DNA of 28,088 nt, from assembly GCA_030637775.1 (NCBI GenBank), contig DAOWFY010000140.1, positions 1 to 28,088 on the forward strand, read 5' to 3'. This DNA comes from a bacterium (lineage in GTDB: Bacteria > Ratteibacteria > UBA8468). The notes under the pieces were generated by a model, which ran no database searches, was not told the origin of the DNA, and saw only the letters and a program-made list of their open reading frames with translations. Below are positions 6,745-14,358 of the stretch, piece by piece (the first letter of the stretch is position 1; each line of letters starts with the position of its first letter). A program made the translations under genes and the position numbers.

Positions 6745-8664
6745 ATTAAGCTTTTATTCTTCATCATCACCTATCTTTTCTCCGGGTTTATTCTCAGCAC
6801 CTTCTTTAAGACGATTTTAAAGAAATATAAAGAGATAATAAGTCCGGGAGAAATTTATATCCTTGGCTTTGGGTTGGGGCCAATAGTTATCTCTTTGATT
6901 CTCTGTCTTCTATTCCTATTTTTACCCAATAAAGCGAATCTATTCTATATTCTTATTGTCAGCGTTATTTTTCTCTTAATACTTTTTATTGGCAGAAAAG
7001 ATATTCTTAAGGGAAAGGAATTTTTAGAATGGCTTAAAGGAATAAGGAATATAGAGAAGGACATTGTCTTGATTGTTGCTATCGTCTCCATCGTAATGCT
7101 CTATATCTTTATCCAGGGGATTAACTTTCCGATTGTTGCCAATGATGCTTCAATCTATGCTTTTAATGGCAAGCATCTTTGCCAGGAAAGAAACCTTGCC
7201 AATTACCCAATGGTAATCAATAAAAAAACCGGAGCCTCTCTTCCAGTTCATCATCCCCCAGGACTCCCTTTGATGTATACCTGGTTCTATCTACTGCAAG
7301 GGGATACCGATTCCGATATATTACCCCGAACTGTAGCTCCAATGTATGCTTTATATCTAATCATTCTATTGTGGATTATCCTGAGAACAAGAAAAAATAA
7401 ATACTGTAGCGCCTTCGGGATTCTATTGATGGCTTTAACCCCCCTGTTTATTCAACAGTCATCCGGTAATACAGTTGATCCGGTAAGAATCTTTCTTATT
7501 TTCCTTTCTTTAATCTGCTTAGTTAGATTCATAGAATCTGAATCATTTATTCTGTTTTTGCTTACCGGTATAATTACTGGTTCTTGCATATATATACATT
7601 CGGGGAGCGTTTTAGCTGTGGCAGTGATAATCGCTCTTTATCTATTACTTTATTTCTTGTTCTCCGGGAAAAGTATTAAGAGGAGATTATTCTTTACATT
7701 TTTGCTTGTGCTTGTAATTGGAGGCGGTATATATGGGGCTAAACATACCAGATTGGGTCATACTATTGAACCCGCTTATCTTTCTCTTTCTGCCCTTAAA
7801 CCTCCTGAACCCTCGCATTTCGTAAAAATAGCCCACTTTGGCAAGAGAAGAGCTGAAATTAGCCGAGAACCGGGGAGACGGCTAAAAAGGATTTTTTACG
7901 AAAGATGTCAGGTGTTTTCAACACCAAAGTTTTTTGGTCTTTCCTACTATATTTTTTTGCTCGCTCTTTTTTATTGGATAAGGTATATTCATAAAAAAAG
8001 ATTGGACATCATTTTACTCCTGGGGGCTATTCTTTATGGAGTTCCGGTAATCTATAAGTACTGGATTAACAACCGCTATATCTTCACCATCCATCCCGTA
8101 ATCGCCTATTTTGGAGGTTTAGCAATAGGTTCAGTCTATGGCCGGCTAAGAAACAATAGGTTACGGAGGTTATGGCCGGTAGTTTTAGTTCCTTTAATTG
8201 TCATCATTGGGTGGCATGCCCCTAATTCCATGTTTAACGAAAATTATGTAAAATTTGGGCCCATTAAGAAAGTAGCAAAATATATGTTTGCCAACCAAAA
8301 GGAGAAGTTCCGCAATTCAAATGAGATTCTCCAGGCAATTGAATTTATTAACACGCAAACCCCCGGGGATTCTATTGTCTTAATGTTTAGACGTGCGGAA
8401 TACTTTTACCATAGCGAAAGGAAGGGAATCTGGTATTGTGACCAGAGACTGAAAGCGTTTTATAGGTTACGTAATACAGAAAAAGCATATCGGTATCTAT
8501 TAAATTTAGGTATAGATTACATTATGGTTGATCCCCGTTATGAGCAATGTCGCGCTTTTGAAGGGTCAGAACTTAAAAATATCCTAAAGGATGAAAAAAT
8601 GTCCAAATTAGTATACGAAAATTGGGCAATGGTCTACGAAATTAAAAATGAAACCGACATTTAA
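6745..8664 (+). CDS. GT-C fold membrane glycosyltransferase (GT39/ArnT-like)
   Basis: A 639-residue polytopic protein likely to move a sugar from a polyprenyl-phosphate donor onto a glycan or lipid on the periplasmic side. The first extracytoplasmic loop has N-D-A-S-I-Y-A-F-N-G-K, resembling the acidic D-E-x-x-Y loop of PMT/ArnT enzymes but with Ala after the Asp. The H-H-P-P-G-L-P-L-M-Y motif follows. About a dozen hydrophobic segments and a C-terminal soluble domain (from about residue 520) complete the GT-C layout. Starting at TTG 6874 would delete the first membrane helix (K-L-L-F-F-I-I-T-Y-L-F-S-G-F) and a loop that reads as protein. The Shine-Dalgarno points to ATT 6745, so that start is used here. 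A point mutation or base error changing ATG to ATT is the alternative. It overlaps the flippase gene by 17 bp. Confidence 0.8.
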   Translation: MKLLFFIITYLFSGFILSTFFKTILKKYKEIISPGEIYILGFGLGPIVISLILCLLFLFLPNKANLFYILIVSVIFLLILFIGRKDILKGKEFLEWLKGIRNIEKDIVLIVAIVSIVMLYIFIQGINFPIVANDASIYAFNGKHLCQERNLANYPMVINKKTGASLPVHHPPGLPLMYTWFYLLQGDTDSDILPRTVAPMYALYLIILLWIILRTRKNKYCSAFGILLMALTPLFIQQSSGNTVDPVRIFLIFLSLICLVRFIESESFILFLLTGIITGSCIYIHSGSVLAVAVIIALYLLLYFLFSGKSIKRRLFFTFLLVLVIGGGIYGAKHTRLGHTIEPAYLSLSALKPPEPSHFVKIAHFGKRRAEISREPGRRLKRIFYERCQVFSTPKFFGLSYYIFLLALFYWIRYIHKKRLDIILLLGAILYGVPVIYKYWINNRYIFTIHPVIAYFGGLAIGSVYGRLRNNRLRRLWPVVLVPLIVIIGWHAPNSMFNENYVKFGPIKKVAKYMFANQKEKFRNSNEILQAIEFINTQTPGDSIVLMFRRAEYFYHSERKGIWYCDQRLKAFYRLRNTEKAYRYLLNLGIDYIMVDPRYEQCRAFEGSELKNILKDEKMSKLVYENWAMVYEIKNETDI

Positions 8665-10114
8665 GGGTATTTCTCAGACTTTCGTTACGGAAACAATAGT
8701 TTTGGCAGGTTTCATCTTTATTTACCGCTTGATCGCCAAAAATTTTGGTCCCGAAGGGGTGGGGGAGTATTCCCTAATCAGAAGAGTGGTTAGTTTTATT
8801 CAACCTTTATTGATTTTAGGTTTAGGGATAGGGCTGCCGAGATATATTGCGATGAGTAGGGATAAAGACCAAAGAATTTCATATATAAAAGCAGGCTTTT
8901 TAGTTATAACAGTTTTTACATCACTTTTTTTGATTGTTATAAATCTATTCAGAGTCTATTTTGCCAGAACATTCTTTGGCAATATTGCTTATACCGATCT
9001 GGTTCTGCCTTTTTCATTTCTTCTGATGGGCTTAGTTTTACACATTTTAATCTATTCCTATTTTCGCGGACGATTATTTGTAAAAACCTTTAATTCTCTC
9101 CAAGTAATAAATTTATCTTTGGTCCCGATTATTATTCTTATTTTTTTCAGAAATATTACGATCTCAAAGTTAATAATTTTAGTAGGCAGTAACACTTTTA
9201 TAATTGCTTTTCTTTTTTCTTTACCCTTTATTAAAGACCTCTTTGCTCCTCTTAAAAAACTACAACTTAAAAATTCATTAAAGGAACTGTTTCGTTATAG
9301 TCTACCTCGCGTTCCCGGTGATTTTGCTCTTGCCGGTCTTTTTTCCTTAGGTCCCATCTTTGCGGCCCATTTTACCCCTATTGAAGAGGTAGGTTATCTT
9401 TCCGTAAGCCAGAGCCTGTTGATTGGAATGTGTGGAATGGTTGCTCCAATAGGCATAATTCTTCTTCCCAGGGTCAGTCTTTTAATCGCTCAAGGGGAGC
9501 AAGAAACAATAAAGAAAAATTTGGATTTGTTTATTGCTGCTATTTTCCAGTGTTCCATCTTTGTGTGTGCTCAACTGATAATATTCACCGAGAGCATCAT
9601 AAAGTACTGGTTGGGTCCTGAATTCTCTGGCGCTATTCCCGTAATGCGTATCGCCCTCCTTTCCACAATTTTTTATACTTTCTATATCGGGATGAGAACT
9701 ATTTTGGATGCCACAAAAGTTAAACCTCTAAATACAATAAACATTTCTATCTCCCTGGGTACTTTTTTGTTAATTGCCGGAATGCTATTGTTCATCTTTA
9801 AGTTCTTTACCCCGGTTATTAGTTTAAGCATCGCCTTTAGTTCGGGATTAATGTCTTTGGGAATTTTAACCTATATTTCCCTGAGAAAGATATATCCGGA
9901 AAACCTGAAAAAGGATTTGAAACATTTCGGGATAGCTACGGTTATTAATCTTTTATTAGCAGGCATCGCGATGTCAACAAAGCCCTTTATAACTTCAAAA
10001 CTTTACTACTTGATTATCTTTGAAATTTTCTTGGGAATAGTTTACTTATCAATTCTATGGTTACTGAAAATGGATTGGCTGAGACAAATCCCTGAAAGAA
10101 TGTTAATAAAATGA
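8648..10114 (+). CDS. Oligosaccharide flippase (Wzx, MOP superfamily)
   Basis: This flips the undecaprenyl-linked repeat unit from the cytoplasmic to the periplasmic face. The 488 residues carry 12 to 14 hydrophobic segments. The N-terminus, K-G-I-S-Q-T-F-V-T-E ... I-A-K-N-F-G-P-E-G-V-G-E-Y-S-L, has the classical Wzx/RfbX signature, and Y-S-L-P-R-V-P-G-D begins the second half, where these proteins repeat (F-R-Y-S-L-P). Length is typical. It overlaps the upstream GT-C gene by 17 bp and the downstream polymerase by 4 bp, so the three are almost certainly one translationally coupled unit. Flippases diverge quickly, so the substrate cannot be inferred. Confidence 0.88.
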   Translation: MKPTFKGISQTFVTETIVLAGFIFIYRLIAKNFGPEGVGEYSLIRRVVSFIQPLLILGLGIGLPRYIAMSRDKDQRISYIKAGFLVITVFTSLFLIVINLFRVYFARTFFGNIAYTDLVLPFSFLLMGLVLHILIYSYFRGRLFVKTFNSLQVINLSLVPIIILIFFRNITISKLIILVGSNTFIIAFLFSLPFIKDLFAPLKKLQLKNSLKELFRYSLPRVPGDFALAGLFSLGPIFAAHFTPIEEVGYLSVSQSLLIGMCGMVAPIGIILLPRVSLLIAQGEQETIKKNLDLFIAAIFQCSIFVCAQLIIFTESIIKYWLGPEFSGAIPVMRIALLSTIFYTFYIGMRTILDATKVKPLNTINISISLGTFLLIAGMLLFIFKFFTPVISLSIAFSSGLMSLGILTYISLRKIYPENLKKDLKHFGIATVINLLLAGIAMSTKPFITSKLYYLIIFEIFLGIVYLSILWLLKMDWLRQIPERMLIK

Positions 10115-11328
10115 TTTTAGTAATAATTTTTGCCATATTCCTTATTCCTACCAAATACACAGCCTTATCTGAGAGGTTGCATTTGCCATCCTTTCTAAAT
10201 CCAGTATTCTGGTTGTTCGCCATTATTTTCACGGTGATTATTATCAATATTCTAATAAGGCAAAAAGTTCCTAAAGTTCCCAAAAGGCTTCTTCTCCCAT
10301 ATATTGGTTTTGAAGGTTTGATGCTCTTAAGCCTTACCTACACGCCAAATTTAATATACGGGGTAGCTAAGTGTCTTGAGTTTATTACCTATACTACCTT
10401 CGCATGTTTTGCTCCTTTTTTCCTATTTCGGAGTAAATTCATCCTTGAGCGATTTTTTTATACATTAATTGCGATGGGCATCTTCCTCGCGATGGCTGTC
10501 TTTATTACTAACCCTCCGTATCTTTCCTCCCCGATTAAATTCCACACCGTATTTGGCACTAATTACTTAGCAATCCAGCAGATTGTGGGAATGGGGGCCT
10601 TAGTAATCCTTTATTACTCCTTATTTAAAAATCGCTCCAGAAAACAGGTAGGTCGGCTTATCCTCCTATTAATAATGCTTATTGGCGCTCTTTTTTATGC
10701 AGGAGGCAAGGGCGCTGTTCTCAGCTTTTTCATCACAATAATTTTTATGTCAATCGCCTCTATTAAATTTGAGAATAAGTTTAAAAAGATATTAATCAAT
10801 AAGCGGATATTAATTTTTTCCTTTTTGGTGATTTTTGCCGGAGGTTCATTATTATTTTCGAGAATGAGTAAGGCTTTTCTTGCGCGCACCAAGTTTTTAT
10901 TATTGGCTGGGTCCTATGCTCAGGTAGAAAGGTTAGAAAATGCAAAGGTTGCTTTAGAATTAGCTTATTGCCATCCTCTCTCTGGAGTAGGAGTAGGTGG
11001 ATTTAGTGATTTTTCTATTCAGATGAAGGATATAGAAAGATTTAAATACCCGCATAATATATTTTTAGAGGTTATTTCTGAATTGGGCCTGATTGGTTTC
11101 ATATTTTTTGTTCTGATAATCGCCTTTGCTTTTAAACAGCTTCTTTATTTACAAAGCAAATATCGACATTCAGAGTTATATCCCTTGCCCAATGTAATTC
11201 TTGGCCTCTTTATCTTTTCTTTCTTAAATTCTTTAGCTTCGGGTGATATCAATAACCATTTACTTTTTGCCTGGATTGGCAGCGCATATGCCATTGAACA
11301 GGTTTTAAAATCAAATTTTGACATTTAA
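10111..11328 (+). CDS. O-antigen polymerase/ligase family protein (Wzy/WaaL-like), first copy
   Basis: A 405-residue membrane protein with about 11 to 12 hydrophobic segments and the Wzy_C domain. The key periplasmic loop holds C-H-P-L-S-G-V-G-V-G-G-F and Y-P-H-N-I-F-L-E-V-I-S-E-L-G-L-I-G, matching the family H-P-x-x-G-x-G ... H-N-x-x-L-x-x-x-x-E-x-G pattern. It either polymerises repeat units or joins finished chains to an acceptor. Wzy and WaaL cannot be separated by motif alone; its position directly after wzx favours a polymerase. It starts at an ATGA overlap with wzx. A second member lies at 20639-21844. Confidence 0.85.
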   Translation: MILVIIFAIFLIPTKYTALSERLHLPSFLNPVFWLFAIIFTVIIINILIRQKVPKVPKRLLLPYIGFEGLMLLSLTYTPNLIYGVAKCLEFITYTTFACFAPFFLFRSKFILERFFYTLIAMGIFLAMAVFITNPPYLSSPIKFHTVFGTNYLAIQQIVGMGALVILYYSLFKNRSRKQVGRLILLLIMLIGALFYAGGKGAVLSFFITIIFMSIASIKFENKFKKILINKRILIFSFLVIFAGGSLLFSRMSKAFLARTKFLLLAGSYAQVERLENAKVALELAYCHPLSGVGVGGFSDFSIQMKDIERFKYPHNIFLEVISELGLIGFIFFVLIIAFAFKQLLYLQSKYRHSELYPLPNVILGLFIFSFLNSLASGDINNHLLFAWIGSAYAIEQVLKSNFDI

Positions 11329-11330
11329 AG

Positions 11331-11449
11331 TTGCTGCGAGGATTGTCTGGAAGTGTAATCTATTCGCATATTTGCTACTAAAGTAGGCTGATAGTATAAT
11401 GTCGCAATTCCCTACTAAAGATGGTATAATTAATTAGTAGCGGAATTTA
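11331..11449 (+). repeat. Intergenic repeat, copy A
   Basis: This begins two bases after the wzy stop codon and fills most of the gap to the next gene. It shares long blocks with copy B at 22553-22709: the TTGCTGYGAG start, CGCATATTTGCTACT, AAGTAGSCTGATAGTA, CGCAATTCCCTACT, and the GTAGCGGAATTT end. The inner dyad CTACT-aa-AGTAG and the pair TTCCCTACTAA / TTAGTAGCGGAA make it foldable. It looks like a small non-coding mobile or REP-type element. No transposase is present. Confidence 0.75.
11372..11400 (+). promoter_or_regulatory. Promoter-like pair inside repeat copy A
   Basis: TTGCTA at 11372-11377, a 17-bp spacer and a perfect TATAAT at 11395-11400, pointing toward the HEPN-MNT genes. In copy B the matching -10 position reads TACAGT, so only copy A keeps the consensus. 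A second TATAAT at 11425-11430 lacks a good -35. Confidence 0.45.
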
Positions 11450-11470
11450 TTTCGAATATTATAGAATTAT

Positions 11471-11767
11471 ATGAAGAAAATTTCAGAAAACCCAGAAAAG
11501 GAAATTAAGAATATTATCTTTCAGTTTTTGGACCCTAAGGAATATCAAGTTTTCATTTTTGGCTCAAGGGTTACTGGAAAAGCACAAAAATATAGCGATT
11601 ACGATGTAGGAATTCGGGGCAAAAAATCTTTACCTTCCAAGATTAAAGTTTTGATTGAAGAAGCATTGGAAGAATCTGATTTGCCTTACAAGGTTGATAT
11701 TATTGATTTTTCTTTGGTCTCTCCCAACTTTAAAAAAGTGGCTTTATCAAAAATTAAAAAATTATGA
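11471..11767 (+). CDS. mntA: MNT-type nucleotidyltransferase, antitoxin of a HEPN-MNT pair
   Basis: A 98-residue minimal nucleotidyltransferase. The signature is complete: F-I-F-G-S-R (G31, S32) followed by S-D-Y-D-V-G-I with the metal-binding aspartates D43 and D45. A third acidic residue sits in K-V-D-I-I-D (about 78-81). In characterised type VII toxin-antitoxin systems the MNT protein neutralises its HEPN partner by adding AMP to a tyrosine. It overlaps the HEPN gene by 4 bp (ATGA), the usual arrangement. No clear Shine-Dalgarno precedes the ATG. Presence between repeat A and a glycosyltransferase gene suggests a mobile cargo rather than part of glycan synthesis. Confidence 0.88.
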   Translation: MKKISENPEKEIKNIIFQFLDPKEYQVFIFGSRVTGKAQKYSDYDVGIRGKKSLPSKIKVLIEEALEESDLPYKVDIIDFSLVSPNFKKVALSKIKKL

Positions 11768-12135
11768 CTAAGTCAGAAAGTTTGATTAAAGATCTCAAAA
11801 AGGCTAATCAAAGATTAAAAGAAGCAACTGAAGCTAAACCGACAAGGATGAATAGAGATGCAACCATTCAAAGATTTGAATTCACTTTTGAACTTGCCTG
11901 GAAGACAATTCAAGAATATGTCCGAGACCAGGGTCTTGATTGCAAAAGTCCTAAAAATTGTATTCGAGAAGGAGGTCGGCTGGAATTAATCGAGAATGTC
12001 GAAAAATGGTTTAAGTTTTTAGATAATAGAAACCTTATTGCTCACACCTATAATGAGAAATTAGCCAACAAAGTTTATCGTAAGGCCTTGAAGTTTCCCC
12101 AGGAAATAGATGGTTTATTGGAAAGCCTTGGTTAG
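11764..12135 (+). CDS. hepT: HEPN-domain protein (HI0074 family), toxin of a HEPN-MNT pair
   Basis: A 123-residue, all-helical protein of the nucleotidyltransferase substrate-binding (HI0074-like) HEPN group. The RNase motif Rx4HxY is intact: R89-N-L-I-A-H94-T-Y96. The N-terminal half carries the family signature R-F-E-F-T-F-E-L-A-W-K-T. In HepT-MntA systems the protein is an RNase, and the tyrosine of this motif is the target for AMPylation by the antitoxin, which is preserved here. Both genes appear intact. The toxic role is known for relatives and inferred here. Confidence 0.88.
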   Translation: MTKSESLIKDLKKANQRLKEATEAKPTRMNRDATIQRFEFTFELAWKTIQEYVRDQGLDCKSPKNCIREGGRLELIENVEKWFKFLDNRNLIAHTYNEKLANKVYRKALKFPQEIDGLLESLG

Positions 12136-12164
12136 ACTGACCGTACCCTTCCAACAGAGCCGGC

Positions 12165-12194
12165 AACCCTTTTCTAAATAAGAAGAAAGGTTTT
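12165..12194 (+). terminator. Possible weak terminator after the HEPN gene
   Basis: AACCCTTTTCT (12165-12175) can pair imperfectly, with two bulges, with AGAAAGGTT (12184-12192), followed by a short T run. A weak hairpin; a random A+T-rich dyad is possible. Confidence 0.25.
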
Positions 12195-12207
12195 AGCTAA
12201 TATTTAA

Positions 12208-13224
12208 ATGGACAATTTACCTTTGGTTTCAATAATTATTCCCTGCCGCAATGAGGAAAAATTCATTGAGAAATGTCTTGATTCCATTGTCTTACAGGAT
12301 TATCCCAAGGAGAGCTTAGAGGTTTTGGTTGTCGATGGGATGAGTGGGGATGGGACAAGAGATATTATAAGAAGCTATGCGCAAGAGCATTCCTTTATCG
12401 GGCTTCTGGATAACCCAAAGAAAATCACTCCTTGTGGATTAAATACAGGCATTAAAAATGCAAAGGGAGAAATTATTTTATGGATGAGTGCCCACAACAG
12501 ATATAAGAAGGATTATATATCAAAATGCATTAAGTATCAGAAAGAATATAATGCCGATAATGTGGGTGGGAGGATGGTAACTCTACCCAGGAATGACACC
12601 TTTATCGGCAAAGCTATAGTTAATGTCTTATCTCATCCTTTTGGCGTTGGCAATTCCATTTTCAGAATAGGCGCAAAGAAACCGAGATGGGTGGATACCG
12701 TGTTTGGTGGCTGCTATAAAAAAGAGGTTTTTGATAAAATTGGGCTTTTCAACGAGAATCTTGCCCGAGGTCAGGATATGGAATTTAATTTAAGGTTAAA
12801 AAGAGCGGGACTGAAAACTTTATTAGTCCCTGAGATTGTAAGTTATTATTATGCCCGCTCTGACTTTAAGTCATTTTATAAGTATAATTTTGTAAATGGG
12901 TTCTGGGCTATTCTTCCTTTTAAATTTACCAAGATAATGCCTGTTTCCTTAAGGCATTTGATTCCTTTTATATTTGTTCTTAGTTTAATGGGGAGTGGAA
13001 TTCTCTCCTTCTTTCTTCCTCTCTTTCGCCGGATATTTTTGCTTATTGTTGGTCTATATTTCTTGACCAATATCTATTTTTCCCTTAAAATTGCCTTAAA
13101 AAAGAAAAATATAAAATACCTGTTTATGATGCCGATAGTATTTGCATCACTTCATACAGGATATGGTTTAGGTTCAATCTGGGGGGCGATAAAATTGTTG
13201 TTGCCGGGCAAAAAGAAGGATTAA
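12208..13224 (+). CDS. Glycosyltransferase family 2, ExoA-like, membrane-anchored
   Basis: A 338-residue GT-A enzyme that would add a sugar to the growing lipid-linked oligosaccharide. Residues 1-240 hold the GT2 domain: V-S-I-I-I-P-C-R-N-E-E (7-17), V-V-D-G-M-S-G-D-G-T, N-T-G-I-K-N-A-K-G-E-I-I-L, and the acceptor/base region G-Q-D-M-E-F-N-L-R-L-K-R-A-G. Where ExoA relatives usually show D-A-H as the metal-binding site, this protein reads M-S-A-H-N-R-Y, so the first Asp is replaced by Ser. Two or three hydrophobic helices close the protein (about 250-330). It stands between two toxin-antitoxin pairs. No clear ribosome site precedes the ATG. Confidence 0.85.
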   Translation: MDNLPLVSIIIPCRNEEKFIEKCLDSIVLQDYPKESLEVLVVDGMSGDGTRDIIRSYAQEHSFIGLLDNPKKITPCGLNTGIKNAKGEIILWMSAHNRYKKDYISKCIKYQKEYNADNVGGRMVTLPRNDTFIGKAIVNVLSHPFGVGNSIFRIGAKKPRWVDTVFGGCYKKEVFDKIGLFNENLARGQDMEFNLRLKRAGLKTLLVPEIVSYYYARSDFKSFYKYNFVNGFWAILPFKFTKIMPVSLRHLIPFIFVLSLMGSGILSFFLPLFRRIFLLIVGLYFLTNIYFSLKIALKKKNIKYLFMMPIVFASLHTGYGLGSIWGAIKLLLPGKKKD

Positions 13225-13233
13225 GATAAAAAA

Positions 13234-13262
13234 TTGTCTCTAGAGGAATTTTGTGGTAAAAT
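13234..13262 (+). promoter_or_regulatory. Promoter of the RelE-type toxin-antitoxin module
   Basis: TTGTCT at 13234-13239, 17-bp spacer, TAAAAT at 13257-13262. A good Shine-Dalgarno, GGAGGTGA (13270-13277), follows 6 bp before the ATG at 13284. The leader would be only about 15 bases. Confidence 0.55.
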
Positions 13263-13283
13263 TTATAATGGAGGTGAGGGTTA

Positions 13284-13475
13284 ATGGGCAATAAAACAGT
13301 AAATATTCCAGTAAGAACTATTCATAAACTTCAAGAGGTTTTAACAGAATTAGAAAAGGCAATTTCTCCCTATAAAGCCAAATTTCTGGCAAGAATGTAT
13401 CGAGCCAGAGCCTCTGATTTGGAGGGAAAGGGAAAGAATTTGCCAGAAATTAAAAAACGATTCGGGAAGGATTGA
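13284..13475 (+). CDS. Small putative antitoxin
   Basis: A 63-residue, highly charged, helix-rich protein with a short N-terminal strand (K-T-V-N-I-P-V-R) followed by a helix starting T-I-H-K-L-Q-E-V-L-T-E. No family is recognised with certainty. Its role is inferred from position: its own promoter, a strong Shine-Dalgarno, a small size, and a TGATG overlap with a RelE-type toxin. The C-terminal basic tail (K-K-R-F-G-K-D) could serve as the toxin-wrapping region. Confidence 0.6.
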   Translation: MGNKTVNIPVRTIHKLQEVLTELEKAISPYKAKFLARMYRARASDLEGKGKNLPEIKKRFGKD

Positions 13476-13756
13476 TGGGCTCTCGCTATGAAGTTATTTT
13501 TCTCCCCGAGGCAGAGGAAGACTTAGAAGATTTAGATCCTTCCATCCGTAAAAGGTGTTTAACCAAAATCGAATGGTTATCTTTGCATCCTGAAGTTCTC
13601 GGCAAGAAACCTCTCCAAAGTTTACCATCTTCCCTAAAAGGTCTTAACAGTTATGTAGTCGGTAATTGGCGAATTCTTTATTGGGTATACCCATCGCAAA
13701 AGTGCATCAAAATATATGGCATTCAGCATCGTTCTTCCATATACAAACATCTTTAA
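13475..13756 (+). CDS. RelE/ParE superfamily toxin
   Basis: A 93-residue protein with the RelE fold pattern: Y-E-V-I-F-L-P-E-A-E-E-D-L-E-D-L at the N-terminus, then R-K-R-C-L-T-K-I-E-W-L, L-P-S-S-L-K-G-L-N-S-Y, V-G-N-W-R-I-L-Y-W-V (family G-x-x-R-I-x-Y) and a closing I-Y-G-I-Q-H-R-S-S-I-Y. Relatives cleave mRNA on the ribosome or poison gyrase. TTG at 13472 is an alternative start, but ATG 13475 is preferred because of its TGATG overlap with the antitoxin stop. Its own stop overlaps the next ATG by one base (TAATG), tying the sugar transferase to the toxin. Confidence 0.82.
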   Translation: MGSRYEVIFLPEAEEDLEDLDPSIRKRCLTKIEWLSLHPEVLGKKPLQSLPSSLKGLNSYVVGNWRILYWVYPSQKCIKIYGIQHRSSIYKHL

Positions 13757-14358
13757 TGTTAAAGCGATTGTTTGATATTGTTTTTTCTTTTATCGGGCTT
13801 GTAGTTCTATCTCCCCTTTTTCTTCTTGTCTCCATTTTAATAAAGTTAGATTCGAAGGGTCCAGTCTTTTATCGGGGAGTAAGGATTGGCAGATTTGGTA
13901 AATCATTCAGGATATATAAATTCAGAACGCTGGTGGCCAATGCCGATAAGATTGGGGGTCCTTCTACCGCTGATGATGACCCAAGAATTACTAAAATTGG
14001 CAGACTTATCAGAAAGTATAAATTGGATGAATTCCCCCAACTTATTAATGTCCTTTTTGGCAAGATGAGCCTTGTGGGTCCCAGGCCTCAAGTTCCGGAG
14101 GATGTTGCGCTCTATACCAAAGAGGAAAGGGCTATTCTGAATGTGCTCCCCGGGATAACGGACTACGCATCGATCAAGTTCAGTAACGAGGGAAAAATCC
14201 TTCGTGGCAGTACCGATACGGATAAGGTCTATGTAGAAAAGATAAGGTCTGAAAAACTCAGGCTTGAGCTGGTATATGCCAGAAATCACTCGCTTGGGAT
14301 TGATTTCAAAATCCTGTTGAAAACTTTAAGAACCCTGTTTGATAGAGGAAGAGACTGA
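13756..14358 (+). CDS. Short phosphoglycosyl transferase (PglC-like sugar transferase)
   Basis: A 200-residue monotopic PGT that loads a sugar phosphate onto undecaprenyl phosphate. It is the C-terminal catalytic domain only, without the N-terminal helices of the WcaJ type. Residues 1-30 form the re-entrant helix with the S-P break (L-V-V-L-S-P-L-F). F-Y-R-G-V-R-I-G, Y-K-F-R-T-L, the catalytic D91-E92 (Y-K-L-D-E-F-P-Q) and S-L-V-G-P-R-P-Q follow. The tail has P-G-I-T-D-Y-A-S-I-K-F instead of the more common P-G-I-T-G-L-A-Q. An upstream in-frame extension to 13666 is rejected, since it would lie within the toxin gene and the conserved start M-L-K-R-L-F-D-I sits at 13756. It overlaps the next gene by one base. 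Confidence 0.9.
   Translation: MLKRLFDIVFSFIGLVVLSPLFLLVSILIKLDSKGPVFYRGVRIGRFGKSFRIYKFRTLVANADKIGGPSTADDDPRITKIGRLIRKYKLDEFPQLINVLFGKMSLVGPRPQVPEDVALYTKEERAILNVLPGITDYASIKFSNEGKILRGSTDTDKVYVEKIRSEKLRLELVYARNHSLGIDFKILLKTLRTLFDRGRD

Noticed and set aside
11331-11449. CRISPR array or tandem repeat at the intergenic repeats
   Set aside because: There is only one unit per site, with no regular repeat-spacer pattern and no cas genes.
13666-13755. Upstream extension of the short sugar transferase (30 extra residues)
   Set aside because: It reads in another frame of the RelE toxin's last third, while the conserved start of the transferase (M-L-K-R-L-F-D-I) begins at the ATG at 13756.
13903-14289. 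128-codon minus-strand frame over the sugar transferase
   Set aside because: Antisense to a clear PglC-like domain; its composition follows that gene.
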